Assembly: GCA_004298465.1 (NCBI GenBank)
Contig: SCRT01000018.1
Location: 62,001 to 126,000 of the forward strand
Source of the DNA: Nevskiaceae bacterium
Lineage (GTDB): Bacteria > Pseudomonadota > Gammaproteobacteria > Nevskiales > Nevskiaceae
Direction of reading: 5' to 3'
DNA length: 64,000 nucleotides
Below the pieces are notes generated by a model. The model did no database searches. It was not told the origin of the DNA and saw nothing but the letters and a program-made list of their open reading frames with translations. The translations under genes and the position numbers were made by a program. Each line of letters begins with the position of its first letter. The stretch's first letter is position 1. This document shows positions 7,845 to 17,290 of the stretch, piece by piece.

Positions 7845-10631
7845 TCAAATCAGCGACCATTCACGCGCCTTGGCCACCGCAGCCGTGCGATTGTTGGCGC
7901 CGAGCTTCTCGTTGATGTTGTGCAGATGCCACTTCACGGTGGTTTCGGAAACGTTGGCGGCGCGTGCCAGTTCCTTGTTCGGCAGCCCGTCGCTGACCAG
8001 TTTCAGCAGCTCGATTTCGCGCCCCGTCAGGGAGACATGGGGGGGCGGGACGGAAGACGTCGTGGGCCGCTCTCTTGCAGTGTGTGCAGCAGATGGATTC
8101 CGGCGGCGGTCGAGCATGGCGACCAATTGCGCGATGAACTCCTGAATGGTCTCCGGCATTTCATCCATCGCCGTGGATCGGGCCGCGTCGAGCGCGTCGA
8201 TGATCGGCCGCAGGGCATCACCGCAGGATGCCAGGACGTAAAGGCAGTTTTCGGGTGTGGCCGCGGTCATCGCTCGGCACAGGGTATCGACGGCTTGCTC
8301 GCGTGCGCCGCATTCCCACAAGGCAACAGCGTGCAGCCCGGCAAGAGCGAGCGGCACCAGCGCGCCGGGCCCCTCTTCGTGGTCTGCGACCAGCCCTTCG
8401 AGCAGAGTGGCAGCGGCGCGGGGGTTGCCGGCAGCCAGCGCGATGCGCGCGCCGAGCATCCGCAGCAGAAAGAGCGTGCTGGAACGCGATCCGAAGGCGG
8501 ACGACGCTTGCGGTGCAGGGTTCAGCTCGACGCCGAGTTCGCTGATTTTCTCCAACGCTTCCGTGGCCTGCCCGGCGAGGAGACGCAGGCTGATTTCCTC
8601 GATGGCGAGATGAATGTAGAGGCGCGCGTGGCCGCGGCGCAGGGCCACGTCGCGGCCGTCGCTCAAGATGCGGAGAGCGTCCGTCAGATTGCCGGTCCAC
8701 GCGCAGATCCGGGCATCGGTGCGGTAGGCGATGAGCAGCGCTTCCAAGGGGCCGAACACGGCAGCGAACGAGCGCCCGCGCTGCATGTGTTCGGCGGCGT
8801 GCTCGAAGTCGCCGCGCTGGCAGGCGATCTCGGCCTTGAGCAAGGTCGCCAGGCAACCCGAATAGTTTTTCATCAACCCAGCCGAGGCGGTATTGATTTC
8901 GGCGCGCTCCGCATGTTGCTGGGCGACCGTGAGCTGTCCACGCTCGATGGCTGCTGCCGCATAGAGGAAGTCGGCCCACACGGCCGCATACGGCGAGGCC
9001 GCGCGCTGGCTTTGGCGGTAAGCCTCTGCAGCCGTGTTCATCGCGACGTCGAGCGCACGCACGGCGAAATTCGCATAGCTCACGCAGTTGCCGGCGGTCG
9101 CAAGGATGAAGGCTTCGCTGGCGTCCACCCGCTGTAGCAGGGCCTGGCTGCTGGCCATGCAATGCGCGGTGTCGTCCAGGTTGGCCCTGGCCACGGCTTG
9201 TATCGCCAGCGCGAAATCCTCTGCGGCCCGCCGGCGGGATACGCCGGTGGGCCAGCCCAGCGCCGCGCTGTCGGGCAGGCGCTTCAGAACCTGGTCAGCG
9301 AGGTCGATGGCCTGTTGGGGATCGTGCGAAAACGCGCGCGCCCAGGCATGGGACAGGGTGATCTGCGGTTGCCGCAGATGGTAGGACGGCGGCAGGCGCC
9401 GCATCCAGTCGAGGATGGTGTAGAGATCGCCATCGCTCTGGGCAACGGCGAGGCAGCGGTCGGCGATCAGCTCTGCGGCGTGCTCGAAATGTCCGGCGTC
9501 CAGTGCGTACTGGATGGCCTGCGTGGTGAAGCCGTTGTCGAGACACCACCTCTCCGCGCGGTCGCAGATGGTTTCGAACATCTGTGGCTCGCGAGTCCGC
9601 AGCCGGTCCCTGAGGAAGGCACCGAACAGATGGTGGTAGCGGAACCATTCCCCGTTGCGGTCCAGCGGGATCAGGAACAGCCGATTGCGCTCGAGCTGCT
9701 GCAGCAGCGCCGCGGGCTGTGGCACACCTGTAGCGGCACCACACAGGTCGGCGCACATGCGATGCAGCGGGGCGGTATGCAGGAGGAACTCGCGCACGGC
9801 GTCCGGCTGTGCATTCAGCACGGTTTCAGACAGATAGCGGGTCAGATCCTTGTCGCGGCCGGAGAAGGAGCAGATGAAGTCGTGGATGGCGCCGTGACGC
9901 CGTTGCAGTGCGATGGCCGCCAGCTGCAGCCCGGCGACCCAACCTTCGGTCGCCTGCCACAGCGTGTTGACGTCGTCGGTGCCGATGTCCAGCCCGTGGA
10001 CATGGCGCAGGAGCTCGGTCGTTTCCGTGGGGTTGAAGTTGAGCGCGTGCTGGTCGAGTTCGACCAGGCGGCCGCTGACACGCGCGCGTGCGAGCTGCAA
10101 GGGCAGACGGTGACGGCTGGCGATGAACATCTGCGTCGTGGCCGGCAGGTGCAGCACCATGCGGTCGAAGAAGGCGATGATCTGCGGATGCGTGAGGTGC
10201 TGGAAATCGTCGAGGAAAATCGCCGCCGGTTTTTGCCATGCCGCCATGCAGGACAACAGGCGGGTGCACAGCTCGTCGAATGCGGTGGCTGAATCATCAC
10301 CCTGGATGCCGAAGCTGCGATCCGGAATCGATGCGTCGATGTGGGCCAAGGCAGCGATGAAATAGCGCGAGAACGCCGCCGGGTTGTTGTCGTCCGCTTC
10401 CAGGTTCACCCAGCCGGTCTTCCGGCCAGCGGCCACGCAGGCGGCGTGAAACTGACCCATCAGCGTCGACTTGCCCGAACCTGCCGAGCCGGTGATCGAG
10501 ATCAGGGAAGCGGTGGCAACGTTCGCAAGTTCCTGCGGCGCGCGTGAGATGGCTCCGCCTGGATCCCAACGCGCCGGCGCCAGTTTTGTCGCGATGAATC
10601 CGTCGTTCAGTGGGGTGTCCTGCCTTTCCAT
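7845..10631 (-). CDS. MalT/LAL-type LuxR-family ATP-dependent transcriptional regulator
   Basis: 928 residues. An N-terminal P-loop (GSAGSGKSTLMGQF near 45-58) and Walker B-like AAIFLDDFQHL belong to a STAND NTPase domain. A long helical, TPR-like middle region follows, and the C-terminal LuxR helix-turn-helix reads LTGREIELLKLVSDG...NKELARAANVSETTVKWHLHNI. Such LAL regulators activate transcription when an inducer and ATP promote oligomerisation. It lies just upstream of, and co-oriented with, the PF10118/StyC-like operon, and next to SDR genes; it is the best candidate to control either set. No membrane segment is seen. Starts at ATG 10631. Confidence 0.92.
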   Translation of the reverse strand: MERQDTPLNDGFIATKLAPARWDPGGAISRAPQELANVATASLISITGSAGSGKSTLMGQFHAACVAAGRKTGWVNLEADDNNPAAFSRYFIAALAHIDASIPDRSFGIQGDDSATAFDELCTRLLSCMAAWQKPAAIFLDDFQHLTHPQIIAFFDRMVLHLPATTQMFIASRHRLPLQLARARVSGRLVELDQHALNFNPTETTELLRHVHGLDIGTDDVNTLWQATEGWVAGLQLAAIALQRRHGAIHDFICSFSGRDKDLTRYLSETVLNAQPDAVREFLLHTAPLHRMCADLCGAATGVPQPAALLQQLERNRLFLIPLDRNGEWFRYHHLFGAFLRDRLRTREPQMFETICDRAERWCLDNGFTTQAIQYALDAGHFEHAAELIADRCLAVAQSDGDLYTILDWMRRLPPSYHLRQPQITLSHAWARAFSHDPQQAIDLADQVLKRLPDSAALGWPTGVSRRRAAEDFALAIQAVARANLDDTAHCMASSQALLQRVDASEAFILATAGNCVSYANFAVRALDVAMNTAAEAYRQSQRAASPYAAVWADFLYAAAAIERGQLTVAQQHAERAEINTASAGLMKNYSGCLATLLKAEIACQRGDFEHAAEHMQRGRSFAAVFGPLEALLIAYRTDARICAWTGNLTDALRILSDGRDVALRRGHARLYIHLAIEEISLRLLAGQATEALEKISELGVELNPAPQASSAFGSRSSTLFLLRMLGARIALAAGNPRAAATLLEGLVADHEEGPGALVPLALAGLHAVALWECGAREQAVDTLCRAMTAATPENCLYVLASCGDALRPIIDALDAARSTAMDEMPETIQEFIAQLVAMLDRRRNPSAAHTARERPTTSSVPPPHVSLTGREIELLKLVSDGLPNKELARAANVSETTVKWHLHNINEKLGANNRTAAVAKAREWSLI

Positions 10632-10710
10632 CGGTGTAAGTCAAGCCTACCCGTTGACGGCGTCGATCCAAGTGGGGCCATTCTTCCGGCATTCGACCGC
10701 GATTTTCAAG

Positions 10711-11475
10711 TCACGGGCGGAATGACCGCTTTTCGCGGTGGATCGCGTACGGCCCGCAGGCCTGGCAGGTGGGGAGGATGGAAACGTAGTCGATGTTGAC
10801 GTGCGGCGGGCGCTGCGTGACCCACCATGCGGTGTCGGCGATATCGTCGGCGGTGAGCGGCTGCGTGTCCTCGTAGACCTTTGCCGCGCGCCCCCCGTCG
10901 CCGTGGTAGCGGACTTCGGAAAATTCCGTGCCGCCGCCCAATCCGGGTTCGATGCTGGTGACGCGCACGGCGGTACCCAGCAGGTCGGCGCGCAGGTTCA
11001 GCGAGAACTGGTGGACGAAGGCCTTGGTGGCGCCATAGCAGTTGCCGCCGGGGTAGGGGTAGGTACCGGCCGTGGAGCCGATGTTGATGACGTGGCCGCG
11101 GTTGCGCGCCACCATGCCGGGCAGGATCGCGCGCGTGCAGTACATCAGGCCCTTGATGTTGGTGTCGACCATGCGCTCCCAGTCGTCCAGCGAGGCGCGT
11201 TGGGCCGGTTCGGTCCCGAGCGCAAGCCCGGCGTTGTTGACCAGTATGTCGAGGTCCCGGAAGTCGGCCGGCAGCTCGGCCACGAGCTTGCGCACGGCCT
11301 CGGGATCGCGCACGTCGAGTGCCCGGGCGAGCACCCTGGGGCCGAATTCTTCCACCAGTGCCTCGAGCTTTTCGAGCCGCCGTGCGCAGGCGACGACGCG
11401 GTACCCTTCGCTGGCAAAGCGGCGGGCGATGGCAGCGCCGAAGCCGACACTGGCGCCCGTGACGAATACGATCAT
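10711..11475 (-). CDS. Short-chain dehydrogenase/reductase, YdfG-like
   Basis: 254 residues from the ATG at 11475, which gives the MIVFVTGAS start usual for YdfG-like SDRs; an upstream TTG (11487) is less likely. Classical SDR elements: TGASVGFG cofactor loop, NNAGLALG, Ser in INIGSTAG, and YGATK catalytic Tyr/Lys. YdfG relatives are NADP-dependent oxidoreductases of 3-hydroxy acids such as serine or 3-hydroxypropionate. The C-terminal part has HVNIDYVSILPT, as in that subgroup. One of three SDR genes in this block, on the same strand as the regulator gene. Confidence 0.85.
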   Translation of the reverse strand: MIVFVTGASVGFGAAIARRFASEGYRVVACARRLEKLEALVEEFGPRVLARALDVRDPEAVRKLVAELPADFRDLDILVNNAGLALGTEPAQRASLDDWERMVDTNIKGLMYCTRAILPGMVARNRGHVINIGSTAGTYPYPGGNCYGATKAFVHQFSLNLRADLLGTAVRVTSIEPGLGGGTEFSEVRYHGDGGRAAKVYEDTQPLTADDIADTAWWVTQRPPHVNIDYVSILPTCQACGPYAIHREKRSFRP

Positions 11476-11524
11476 GGCGAACCTCAACGATGGACGAGGC
11501 CGCTAGGGTAGCGCGCAGCTTCCT

Positions 11525-12163
11525 TCAGTGACGGGCGAGAGCCGGCGCGACGCGCGCATGGAATGCCGCCAGGACGGCTTCCGCGTCCGTCTCGACTTGG
11601 ACCCCGGCGTTCACCAGCAGCGCGGCAACCATCAGGTAGTGGCCGACGAGGACGGTGATTTCGATGAGTGCGGCCGCGTCATAGTGTGCGGCGAGCGCCG
11701 CCCACGTCGCATCGGCGACCGGATGATGCCGACAGATGTCGTCACAGGCGTCGCGCAGCGAGGCATCGCGCGGGTCGGGTGGTGGCGCTTGCCGGCCGGC
11801 GACGTAGAGGATGTCGGCGTCGGTCAGGCCAGTGCGCAACCCGATCTCGACGTGCTGCATCCACTCGTAGTGGCTGCGGCAGTTCCACGCCGTGCGCAGG
11901 ATGAGCTTCTCGCGAGTTGGGGCGTCCAGCCGGCCGAACGGCATCAGGCGCGAGGCGAACCACAGCCACGGCCAGAACAGCCGCGGGTTGACATGAAAGA
12001 CTGGAAAGACGTTCGGCAGTTGTTTGCGGCCGAACCACCGGGAGGCACGGGAAACGGTGCGGAACGCCACGCCACGTTCGGCAGGTGGCGGCGGGAGAAT
12101 GCGCGGCGGGTCGGCTTGCAGCCAGCCGTCGGTGGGTTGCAGCGGGTCGGTAGGGATCGTCAT
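11525..12163 (-). CDS. Carboxymuconolactone decarboxylase (AhpD-like) family protein
   Basis: 212 residues. The core TREKLILRTAWNCRSHYEWMQH matches the CMD family signature with a Cys and a His seven residues apart in the active helix. The rest is helical, with a longer N-terminus (about 75 residues) than minimal CMD proteins. Family members include gamma-carboxymuconolactone decarboxylases and AhpD-like peroxidase reductases; with only a single Cys in the motif, AhpD-type CxxC redox chemistry is unlikely. Located between two SDR genes on the same strand, so a catabolic role is likely, but the substrate is not known. Confidence 0.8.
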   Translation of the reverse strand: MTIPTDPLQPTDGWLQADPPRILPPPPAERGVAFRTVSRASRWFGRKQLPNVFPVFHVNPRLFWPWLWFASRLMPFGRLDAPTREKLILRTAWNCRSHYEWMQHVEIGLRTGLTDADILYVAGRQAPPPDPRDASLRDACDDICRHHPVADATWAALAAHYDAAALIEITVLVGHYLMVAALLVNAGVQVETDAEAVLAAFHARVAPALARH

Positions 12164-12187
12164 GGGTTCTTGCAGCAGATCGGAAAG

Positions 12188-13048
12188 TCAGCTGTGGTGT
12201 TCGCGGCGCTGGCGTTCTTCCAGTGCCTGGACCTGGCGTTCCACGAGCACCAGGCCGACGTTCAGCGGCCATGCGAACTTGCGCTTCAGCCAGTACAGCG
12301 CGCGAATGTCAGGCGAGGTGTAGATGAGGTAGCGGTTCTTGCGTACGCCATCGAGGATTGCCTGCGCGGCCTTTCCCGGTGTCACGGCGTGGCGCTGGAA
12401 GCGCTGTCGCAGGCGTTCGACACGCGGGTCCGTCGCGTCGACGCCGATGATCTTCAGCGTTTTCACCAGCCCGGTGTCCACGGCACCGGGACACACGACG
12501 CTGACCTTGATGCCGTGACGCTTCAGGTCGAAGCGCAGCACCTCGGAGGCCCCGCGCAGGCCGAACTTGCTGGCGCTGTAGGCGGCGTGCAGCGGTAGCG
12601 CGAACAGCCCGGCAGCCGACGACACGTTCACGATATGGCCGCCGCGACCGGCTTCGACCATGGCCGGCACCAGGCATTCCATCACGTGGATCGGCCCCAT
12701 GAGGTTGACGTCGACGACGCGCCGCCAGTGTTCGTGTTGCAGGGCCGTGATCTCGCCCCAGATGGCGATGCCGGCGATGTTCATCACCACGTCCATGCTG
12801 CCGTGCGCGGCGAGCACCTGCTGCGTGAACGCGCGTACAGCGTCGTAGTTCGACACGTCCAGGGCTTCGGCGGCCAGTACCGTACCGTTGGCGGCACGGA
12901 TGTCCTTGGCAACGTCCTGAAGCGCGGCGTCGTCGATGTCGGTCAGCACCAGCTTCGCCCCCGCGCGCACCGCGGCGAATGCAGTTGCGCGGCCGATTCC
13001 GCTGGCAGCGCCGGTGATGAAGCAATTCTTGTCGCGCAGGTCCGTCAT
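12188..13048 (-). CDS. SDR-family NAD(P)-dependent oxidoreductase
   Basis: 286 residues using ATG at 13048; the longer reading frame upstream has no SDR homology. Motifs: TGAASGIGRATAF cofactor loop, NIAGIAIWGE, VSSAAGLFALP with catalytic Ser, and YSASKFGLRG with Tyr/Lys. The C-terminal extension of about 50 residues (ending in a basic, helical LEERQRREHHS) is longer than classical SDRs and contains IRALYWLKRKFAWPLNVGLVLVE, possibly a membrane-associating helix. Start lies 24 bp or more from neighbours on the same strand. Substrate unknown, probably a hydroxy or keto lipid-like compound (inference). Confidence 0.85.
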   Translation of the reverse strand: MTDLRDKNCFITGAASGIGRATAFAAVRAGAKLVLTDIDDAALQDVAKDIRAANGTVLAAEALDVSNYDAVRAFTQQVLAAHGSMDVVMNIAGIAIWGEITALQHEHWRRVVDVNLMGPIHVMECLVPAMVEAGRGGHIVNVSSAAGLFALPLHAAYSASKFGLRGASEVLRFDLKRHGIKVSVVCPGAVDTGLVKTLKIIGVDATDPRVERLRQRFQRHAVTPGKAAQAILDGVRKNRYLIYTSPDIRALYWLKRKFAWPLNVGLVLVERQVQALEERQRREHHS

Positions 13049-13180
13049 GGAGTTTCTTTCCGGCGGGTAGCGTGTGTGGATGGGCAGCCGGGTTGCCGAT
13101 GCAGTATGACGATGACGCAAAAAACCGCACACAACGCGTCGTGGCGTAGCGTGCGGCTGGACTTCAGGCGGTTTCGGCCG

Positions 13181-13206
13181 ATTTATTCCGCAGATTTATT
13201 CCGCAG
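13181..13206. repeat. 13-bp tandem duplication spanning a stop codon
   Basis: ATTTATTCCGCAG occurs twice in immediate succession (13181-13193 and 13194-13206). The copy nearer the gene contains the stop codon of the small membrane protein at 13196. The duplicated unit repeats its last codons and stop just downstream, consistent with replication slippage. Confidence 0.8.
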
Positions 13207-13426
13207 AGTGGGCGGATGCCGAAGTCGAATCCCGCGCAGTATGTTTCCTGGGGTCCTTCACGCGTGGGCGCGCGGTCGGACCCGTCGCCAGCGTGATCAG
13301 CATGATGATGAAAATCCCGAGGAACCAGAACACGGCGACGCCCACCGAGGCGTGCAGTGCATAGAGTACGGCTCCGAAGGGGGCCAGGACGACCGCGGTT
13401 TGTAGCAATGCCTTGAGTGCAACCAT
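13196..13426 (-). CDS. Small two-helix membrane protein, hypothetical
   Basis: 76 residues from ATG 13426 (GGAGCC nearby upstream). Two hydrophobic helices (VALKALLQTAVVLAPFGAVL and SVGVAVFWFLGIFIIMLITLA) are followed by a basic, Ser/Thr-rich cytoplasmic tail. No family recognised. The open frame extends upstream to 13642 but that part has no protein-like features. It sits alone, with 147 bp and 260 bp of apparently non-coding DNA on either side, so it may be a separate transcript. Coding status is probable rather than certain. Confidence 0.5.
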   Translation of the reverse strand: MVALKALLQTAVVLAPFGAVLYALHASVGVAVFWFLGIFIIMLITLATGPTARPRVKDPRKHTARDSTSASAHSAE

Positions 13427-13647
13427 TGGAAGGCTCCGTTTGATATGAAGAAGTGATTCGTTCAGATCACGGGCACCCGGACCTCGGCGTTGCGGATTCT
13501 TGATGTCGAAGGTGAACCTCGGTGCGAGTGCTGTATGGCGCCATGATACGCGGATTCGTGCTGCATCGCAGCATAAAGACGGGAATACGGGCTTCAGCCG
13601 ATCAGCGGCGGGGTAAGGTGGACAAACGGTAGATATTTGCAACTATT

Positions 13648-13667
13648 TGTAAAAGATGAATTTTACA
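13648..13667. other. AT-rich inverted repeat
   Basis: TGTAAAA and TTTTACA form a perfect 7-bp inverted repeat around GATGAA. It lies in the 260-bp gap 13427-13686, just past the stop of the SDR at 13687 (minus strand). It could be a weak terminator for that gene or an operator for the small membrane protein downstream. Nothing else is recognisable in the gap. Confidence 0.4.
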
Positions 13668-13686
13668 TGCCTTGTTGCAGTTGATT

Positions 13687-14478
13687 TCAGATGCCGCCGC
13701 AGCCGATCATGCCGCCGTCCACGGTGAGCGTCGTGCCTGTCACATAGCTGGCGGCGTCGGAGGCAAGGAACAGCACGGCGGCGGCGATTTCACCTGGTTG
13801 CGCCATGCGGCGCAGCGGGATGATATCCATGACGCGGTTGTAGATCTTCTCGTCCTGCGTCAGCGCGGAAGCGAATTTCGTGTCGGTCAGGCCCGGCAGC
13901 ACCGCGTTGCAGCGCACGCCCCACGGTGCGCATTCCTTGGCAAAGGCCTGCGACATATTGATGACGGCGGCCTTCGTGATCGAGTAGATGCCCTGGAACA
14001 TGCCGGGCTTGACGCCGTTCACGGAGGCGATGTTCACGATCGCGCCACGCCCGTTCTTCTTCATCAGCCGGGAAGCCAGCGCGGAGAGCTGGAAATAACC
14101 CTTGATGTTCACTTCGATAGTCTTGTCCACCATGGTTTCGGGCGTTTCGCTGATGTGCCCGAAATGCGGGTTGGTCGCGGCGTTGTTGACGAGAATGTCG
14201 AGCCGGCCGAAGTCCTGCGCCACTTTCTCGATCAACGCGATGCGCGCGGCAGAATCGCCAGTATGGGCCGCGATCGCCGTGGCCTTGCCGCCGCTTGCTG
14301 TGATGGTGGCTGCGACCCGGTCCAGCGCGTCCTGCCGGCGGCTGACAAGCACGACGTGCGCCCCGTGCTGCGCCAGCAGCCGGGCGCTGGCTTCGCCGAT
14401 GCCGCGCGAAGCGCCGGTCACGAGCGCGACACGGCCCTCCAGGTTGAAAAGAAGTGTGGGGGTCGAATTGGAGGTCAT
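13687..14478 (-). CDS. SDR-family oxidoreductase, FabG/glucose-dehydrogenase-like
   Basis: 263 residues, classical SDR. Cofactor loop TGASRGIGEASARLL, NNAATNPHFG, catalytic Ser in VNIASVNG, YSITKAAV with Tyr and Lys, and the C-terminal ATGTTLTVDGG-like segment (YVTGTTLTVDGGMIG) that identifies FabG-type enzymes. Starts at ATG 14478 and is divergent from miaA with a 73-bp gap. It is the last of the accessory SDRs before the housekeeping cluster. Probably reduces a 3-oxoacyl or ketone substrate; specificity unknown. Confidence 0.88.
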   Translation of the reverse strand: MTSNSTPTLLFNLEGRVALVTGASRGIGEASARLLAQHGAHVVLVSRRQDALDRVAATITASGGKATAIAAHTGDSAARIALIEKVAQDFGRLDILVNNAATNPHFGHISETPETMVDKTIEVNIKGYFQLSALASRLMKKNGRGAIVNIASVNGVKPGMFQGIYSITKAAVINMSQAFAKECAPWGVRCNAVLPGLTDTKFASALTQDEKIYNRVMDIIPLRRMAQPGEIAAAVLFLASDAASYVTGTTLTVDGGMIGCGGI

Positions 14479-14551
14479 GGGCAGCTCCTAAAAAAGTATG
14501 GAGAAACGTCTACCGAGTGTGCCACACGGCATTACCGCTAGGATGCGTGCC

Positions 14552-15493
14552 ATGGAAGCACCGGCAGTCCTTCTCGCGGGCCCGACCGCAAGCGGCAAGT
14601 CCGCACTGGCGATGGCGTTGTGTCAGCAGCTGCCCGGGCGTTTCGAGATCGTGACGGTGGATTCCGCGCAGGTCTACCGCGGCATGGACATCGGCACGGC
14701 CAAGCCAGACGCGGCGGCGCGCCGCGACGTGCCTCACCACTTGCTGGACGTCCGCGACCCTGCCGAACCTTATTCCGCCGCGGAATTCGCCGTCGATGCC
14801 GCTCAGGTCATGGCGGAGATTCGCGCCCGAGGCCACGTGCCGCTGTTGGTGGGCGGCACGTTGCTGTATTTCCGTGCGTTGCTGCAGGGGCTGACGCCGC
14901 TGCCTGCTGCCAGCCCGGCGCTGCGCTCGCAGTTCACGACGGAAGCGGATCGTGAAGGCTGGGCCGCGCTCCATGCGCGGCTGGCGACTCTCGACCCCGA
15001 AGCGGCCCGGCGCATCCATCCGCACGACGCCCAGCGCATCCAGCGCGCCCTGGAGATCCATGCGCTTTCCGGGGAGGCGCCGACCGCGCTCTATGCCCGC
15101 GGCGCCGCGCCCATGCTGCAGGGCGACGCCGTGGCGTTCGCGTTTCTTCCGGACGACCGGACGCAGTTGGCCGAGCGGATCGAACGCCGTTTTGACCGTA
15201 TGCTGGCAAGCGGTTTCGTCGAGGAAGTACGGGCCTTGCACGCGCGGCCCGACCTCAACCCGGCGTTGCCGTCGATGCGTGCCGTGGGCTATCGCCAGGT
15301 CTGGCGTCATCTCGATGGGGCCTGCACGCTGTGCGAGGCCCGCGACCAGGCGCTTGCGGCGACGCGCCAGTACGCCAAGCGCCAATGCACATGGTTGCGT
15401 TCGGAGATGCGATTTCAACGCCTGCCGGAAACCGGTGCCCTGGACTTCATCCTGCGGCGCCTACCGCTTAATGATGCGCCGCAACAATGCTAG
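14552..15493 (+). CDS. miaA: tRNA dimethylallyltransferase
   Basis: 313 residues, matching E. coli MiaA (316). P-loop [14 protein letters not shown] at the N-terminus, the [16 protein letters not shown] substrate segment and [14 protein letters not shown] are diagnostic. It transfers a dimethylallyl group to N6 of A37 in tRNAs reading UNN codons. The ATG at 14552 is preferred over in-frame starts at 14498 and 14543 because AGGA lies upstream at a good distance and the N-terminus then matches the family. First gene of the miaA-hfq-hflX-hflKC cluster, as in many gammaproteobacteria. Confidence 0.95.
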   Translation: MEAPAVLLAGPTASGKSALAMALCQQLPGRFEIVTVDSAQVYRGMDIGTAKPDAAARRDVPHHLLDVRDPAEPYSAAEFAVDAAQVMAEIRARGHVPLLVGGTLLYFRALLQGLTPLPAASPALRSQFTTEADREGWAALHARLATLDPEAARRIHPHDAQRIQRALEIHALSGEAPTALYARGAAPMLQGDAVAFAFLPDDRTQLAERIERRFDRMLASGFVEEVRALHARPDLNPALPSMRAVGYRQVWRHLDGACTLCEARDQALAATRQYAKRQCTWLRSEMRFQRLPETGALDFILRRLPLNDAPQQC

Positions 15494-15591
15494 AATCACG
15501 ACGTATAAGGAGCCACTCGTGCATTGAGGCTTGAAATACGCGGTGGCACCCCCACTTCCGGCAACAACAGAAATCAAAAAGGTATACCCCG

Positions 15592-15855
15592 ATGGCCAAA
15601 GGACAGACTCTGCAGGAACCGTTTCTAAACGTACTGCGCAAAGAGCACATCGCGGTGTCGATCTATCTCGTCAACGGCATCAAACTACAAGGTTACGTGG
15701 ACGCGTTCGATCAGTTCGTCGTGGTGCTGAAGAACAACGTCAGCCAGATGATCTACAAGCACGCGATTTCGACCATCGTGCCGGCGCGGCCCGTGCATAT
15801 TCCTGACGCCGATGGGAACGCCGCCGAGGCGCCGCAGCCCGAAAACAACAGTTGA
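15592..15855 (+). CDS. hfq: RNA chaperone Hfq
   Basis: 87 residues. The Sm1 core ([18 protein letters not shown], then [19 protein letters not shown]) and the Sm2 YKHAIST segment are nearly identical to known Hfq. It forms a hexamer that pairs sRNAs with mRNAs. The C-terminal tail is short (about 20 residues, acidic/Ala-rich). ATG 15592 is preceded by AAAAAGG. Lies 98 bp after miaA, a gap long enough for its own promoter, and its stop overlaps the hflX start. Confidence 0.98.
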   Translation: MAKGQTLQEPFLNVLRKEHIAVSIYLVNGIKLQGYVDAFDQFVVVLKNNVSQMIYKHAISTIVPARPVHIPDADGNAAEAPQPENNS

Positions 15856-17180
15856 GCGGCGGCGTCGCCAAACTGCTGGACCGGCCTGCCGGTGGGCAGG
15901 CTGCGGTTTTGGTTCACCTGCGGTTTCCGGCGATGGATTACGCCAGCGAACACGAGGAGTTCGTCGAGCTGGCCCGCTCCGCAGGCGCGGAGGTTTGCGC
16001 GGAGCTGGGCGGCGCCCGCGACCGGCCCGACGCCAGCCTCTATGCTGGTAGCGGAAAGGTCGAGGAGATCGCCCAGGCCGTTGAGGCGCACGACGCGCAG
16101 GTCGTCATCTTCAACCACGACCTGTCGCCCAGCCAGGAACGCAATCTCGAGAAGCGGTTGCACGTCCGCGTCATCGACCGCACCGGGCTGATCCTGGAAA
16201 TCTTCGCGCTGCGGGCGCGTTCCCACGAAGGCAAGCTGCAGGTCGAACTCGCCCAGTTGCGCCACATTGCCACGCGCCTGACGCGCGGCTGGACGCATCT
16301 GGAGCGCCAGAAGGGCGGCATTGGCGTGCGCGGCGGGCCGGGCGAGACCCAGCTGGAAATCGATCGTCGCCTCGTCCACAACAAGATTGCCACGCTCGAG
16401 CGCCAGCTTGAGAAAGTGCGCGCCCAACGGGCGCAGAGCCGGCGCGCGCGGACGCGCAACGAAGTGCCTTCCGTGTCGCTGGTCGGCTATACGAACGCCG
16501 GCAAGTCCACGTTGTTCAATGCCATCACGCAGGCCGACGGCTACGCTTCTGCCAAGCTGTTCGCCACGCTGGATACCACAGTGCGGCAGATGGAGCTCGC
16601 GCCCGGCGATTCCGGCACGCTGGCGGACACGGTCGGTTTCGTGCGCGACCTCCCTCATACACTCGTCGCCGCGTTTCGCGCCACGCTGGAAGAAGTGCGC
16701 GACGCCGAGCTGCTGCTGCATGTCGTGGATGCCGCCGACCCGGAACGTGACGACCGCGTGCGCCAGGTGCGCGATGTGCTGGCCGAGATCGGTGCCGACG
16801 AAGTGCCGGCGCTCATCGTCTTCAACAAGATCGACCTGTGCCCGGATGAAACGCCGCGCGTCGAGCGTGATGCACAGGGCCGCCCGGCGCGGGTGTTCAT
16901 TTCCGCGCGCAGCGGGCAGGGCATCGAGCTGCTGCGTCAGGCGGTAACGGAGACACTGCGCCCCGACATGGTCGATGAGGAGCTGCGCCTGCCCGCAGGG
17001 GCCGCACGCCTGCGTGCCAAGCTGTTCGAACTGCACGCCGTGTACGGCGAGGCGACGGATGCGGACGGCACCATGCGGCTGCGGGTACGCCTGCCGTATG
17101 GCCGGCTTGCCGGGCTGTGCCGTGCGGCGGGCGTGGCACCACCGCCGCCTCCGCCTTCGATGGCGGTTGCTGTGGGCTGA
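15852..17180 (+). CDS. hflX: Ribosome-rescue GTPase HflX
   Basis: 442 residues. N-terminal HflX domain ([46 protein letters not shown]), the [20 protein letters not shown] hinge, then the G domain with [26 protein letters not shown] and NKID. HflX splits stalled 70S ribosomes under stress. The likely start is TTG at 15852, overlapping the hfq stop (TTGA); no closer ATG gives the conserved N-terminus. A Pro-rich tail (APPPPPPS) ends the protein. Translational coupling to hfq probably sets its low expression. Confidence 0.95.
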   Translation: MSGGVAKLLDRPAGGQAAVLVHLRFPAMDYASEHEEFVELARSAGAEVCAELGGARDRPDASLYAGSGKVEEIAQAVEAHDAQVVIFNHDLSPSQERNLEKRLHVRVIDRTGLILEIFALRARSHEGKLQVELAQLRHIATRLTRGWTHLERQKGGIGVRGGPGETQLEIDRRLVHNKIATLERQLEKVRAQRAQSRRARTRNEVPSVSLVGYTNAGKSTLFNAITQADGYASAKLFATLDTTVRQMELAPGDSGTLADTVGFVRDLPHTLVAAFRATLEEVRDAELLLHVVDAADPERDDRVRQVRDVLAEIGADEVPALIVFNKIDLCPDETPRVERDAQGRPARVFISARSGQGIELLRQAVTETLRPDMVDEELRLPAGAARLRAKLFELHAVYGEATDADGTMRLRVRLPYGRLAGLCRAAGVAPPPPPPSMAVAVG

Positions 17181-17290
17181 TGCGCGCCACTAAAATCAGC
17201 CTTTCGTGGTAACGCCTGCAGGTGTAGGCGGTCGATGCACGGTCCGCCGTGTTCTCCCACGCGCTGCACTTCAATTTCCGGAGTTGATGG

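Noticed and set aside
7809-9137. 442-codon plus-strand frame inside the LuxR/MalT-type gene
   Set aside because: Opposite-strand shadow of a clear 928-residue regulator.
13427-13642. N-terminal extension of the small membrane protein to 148 residues
   Set aside because: The extra part lacks protein-like composition, and a better start (13426) gives a clean two-helix protein.
15753-17036. 427-codon minus-strand frame across hflX
   Set aside because: Shadow of hflX; no recognisable domain.
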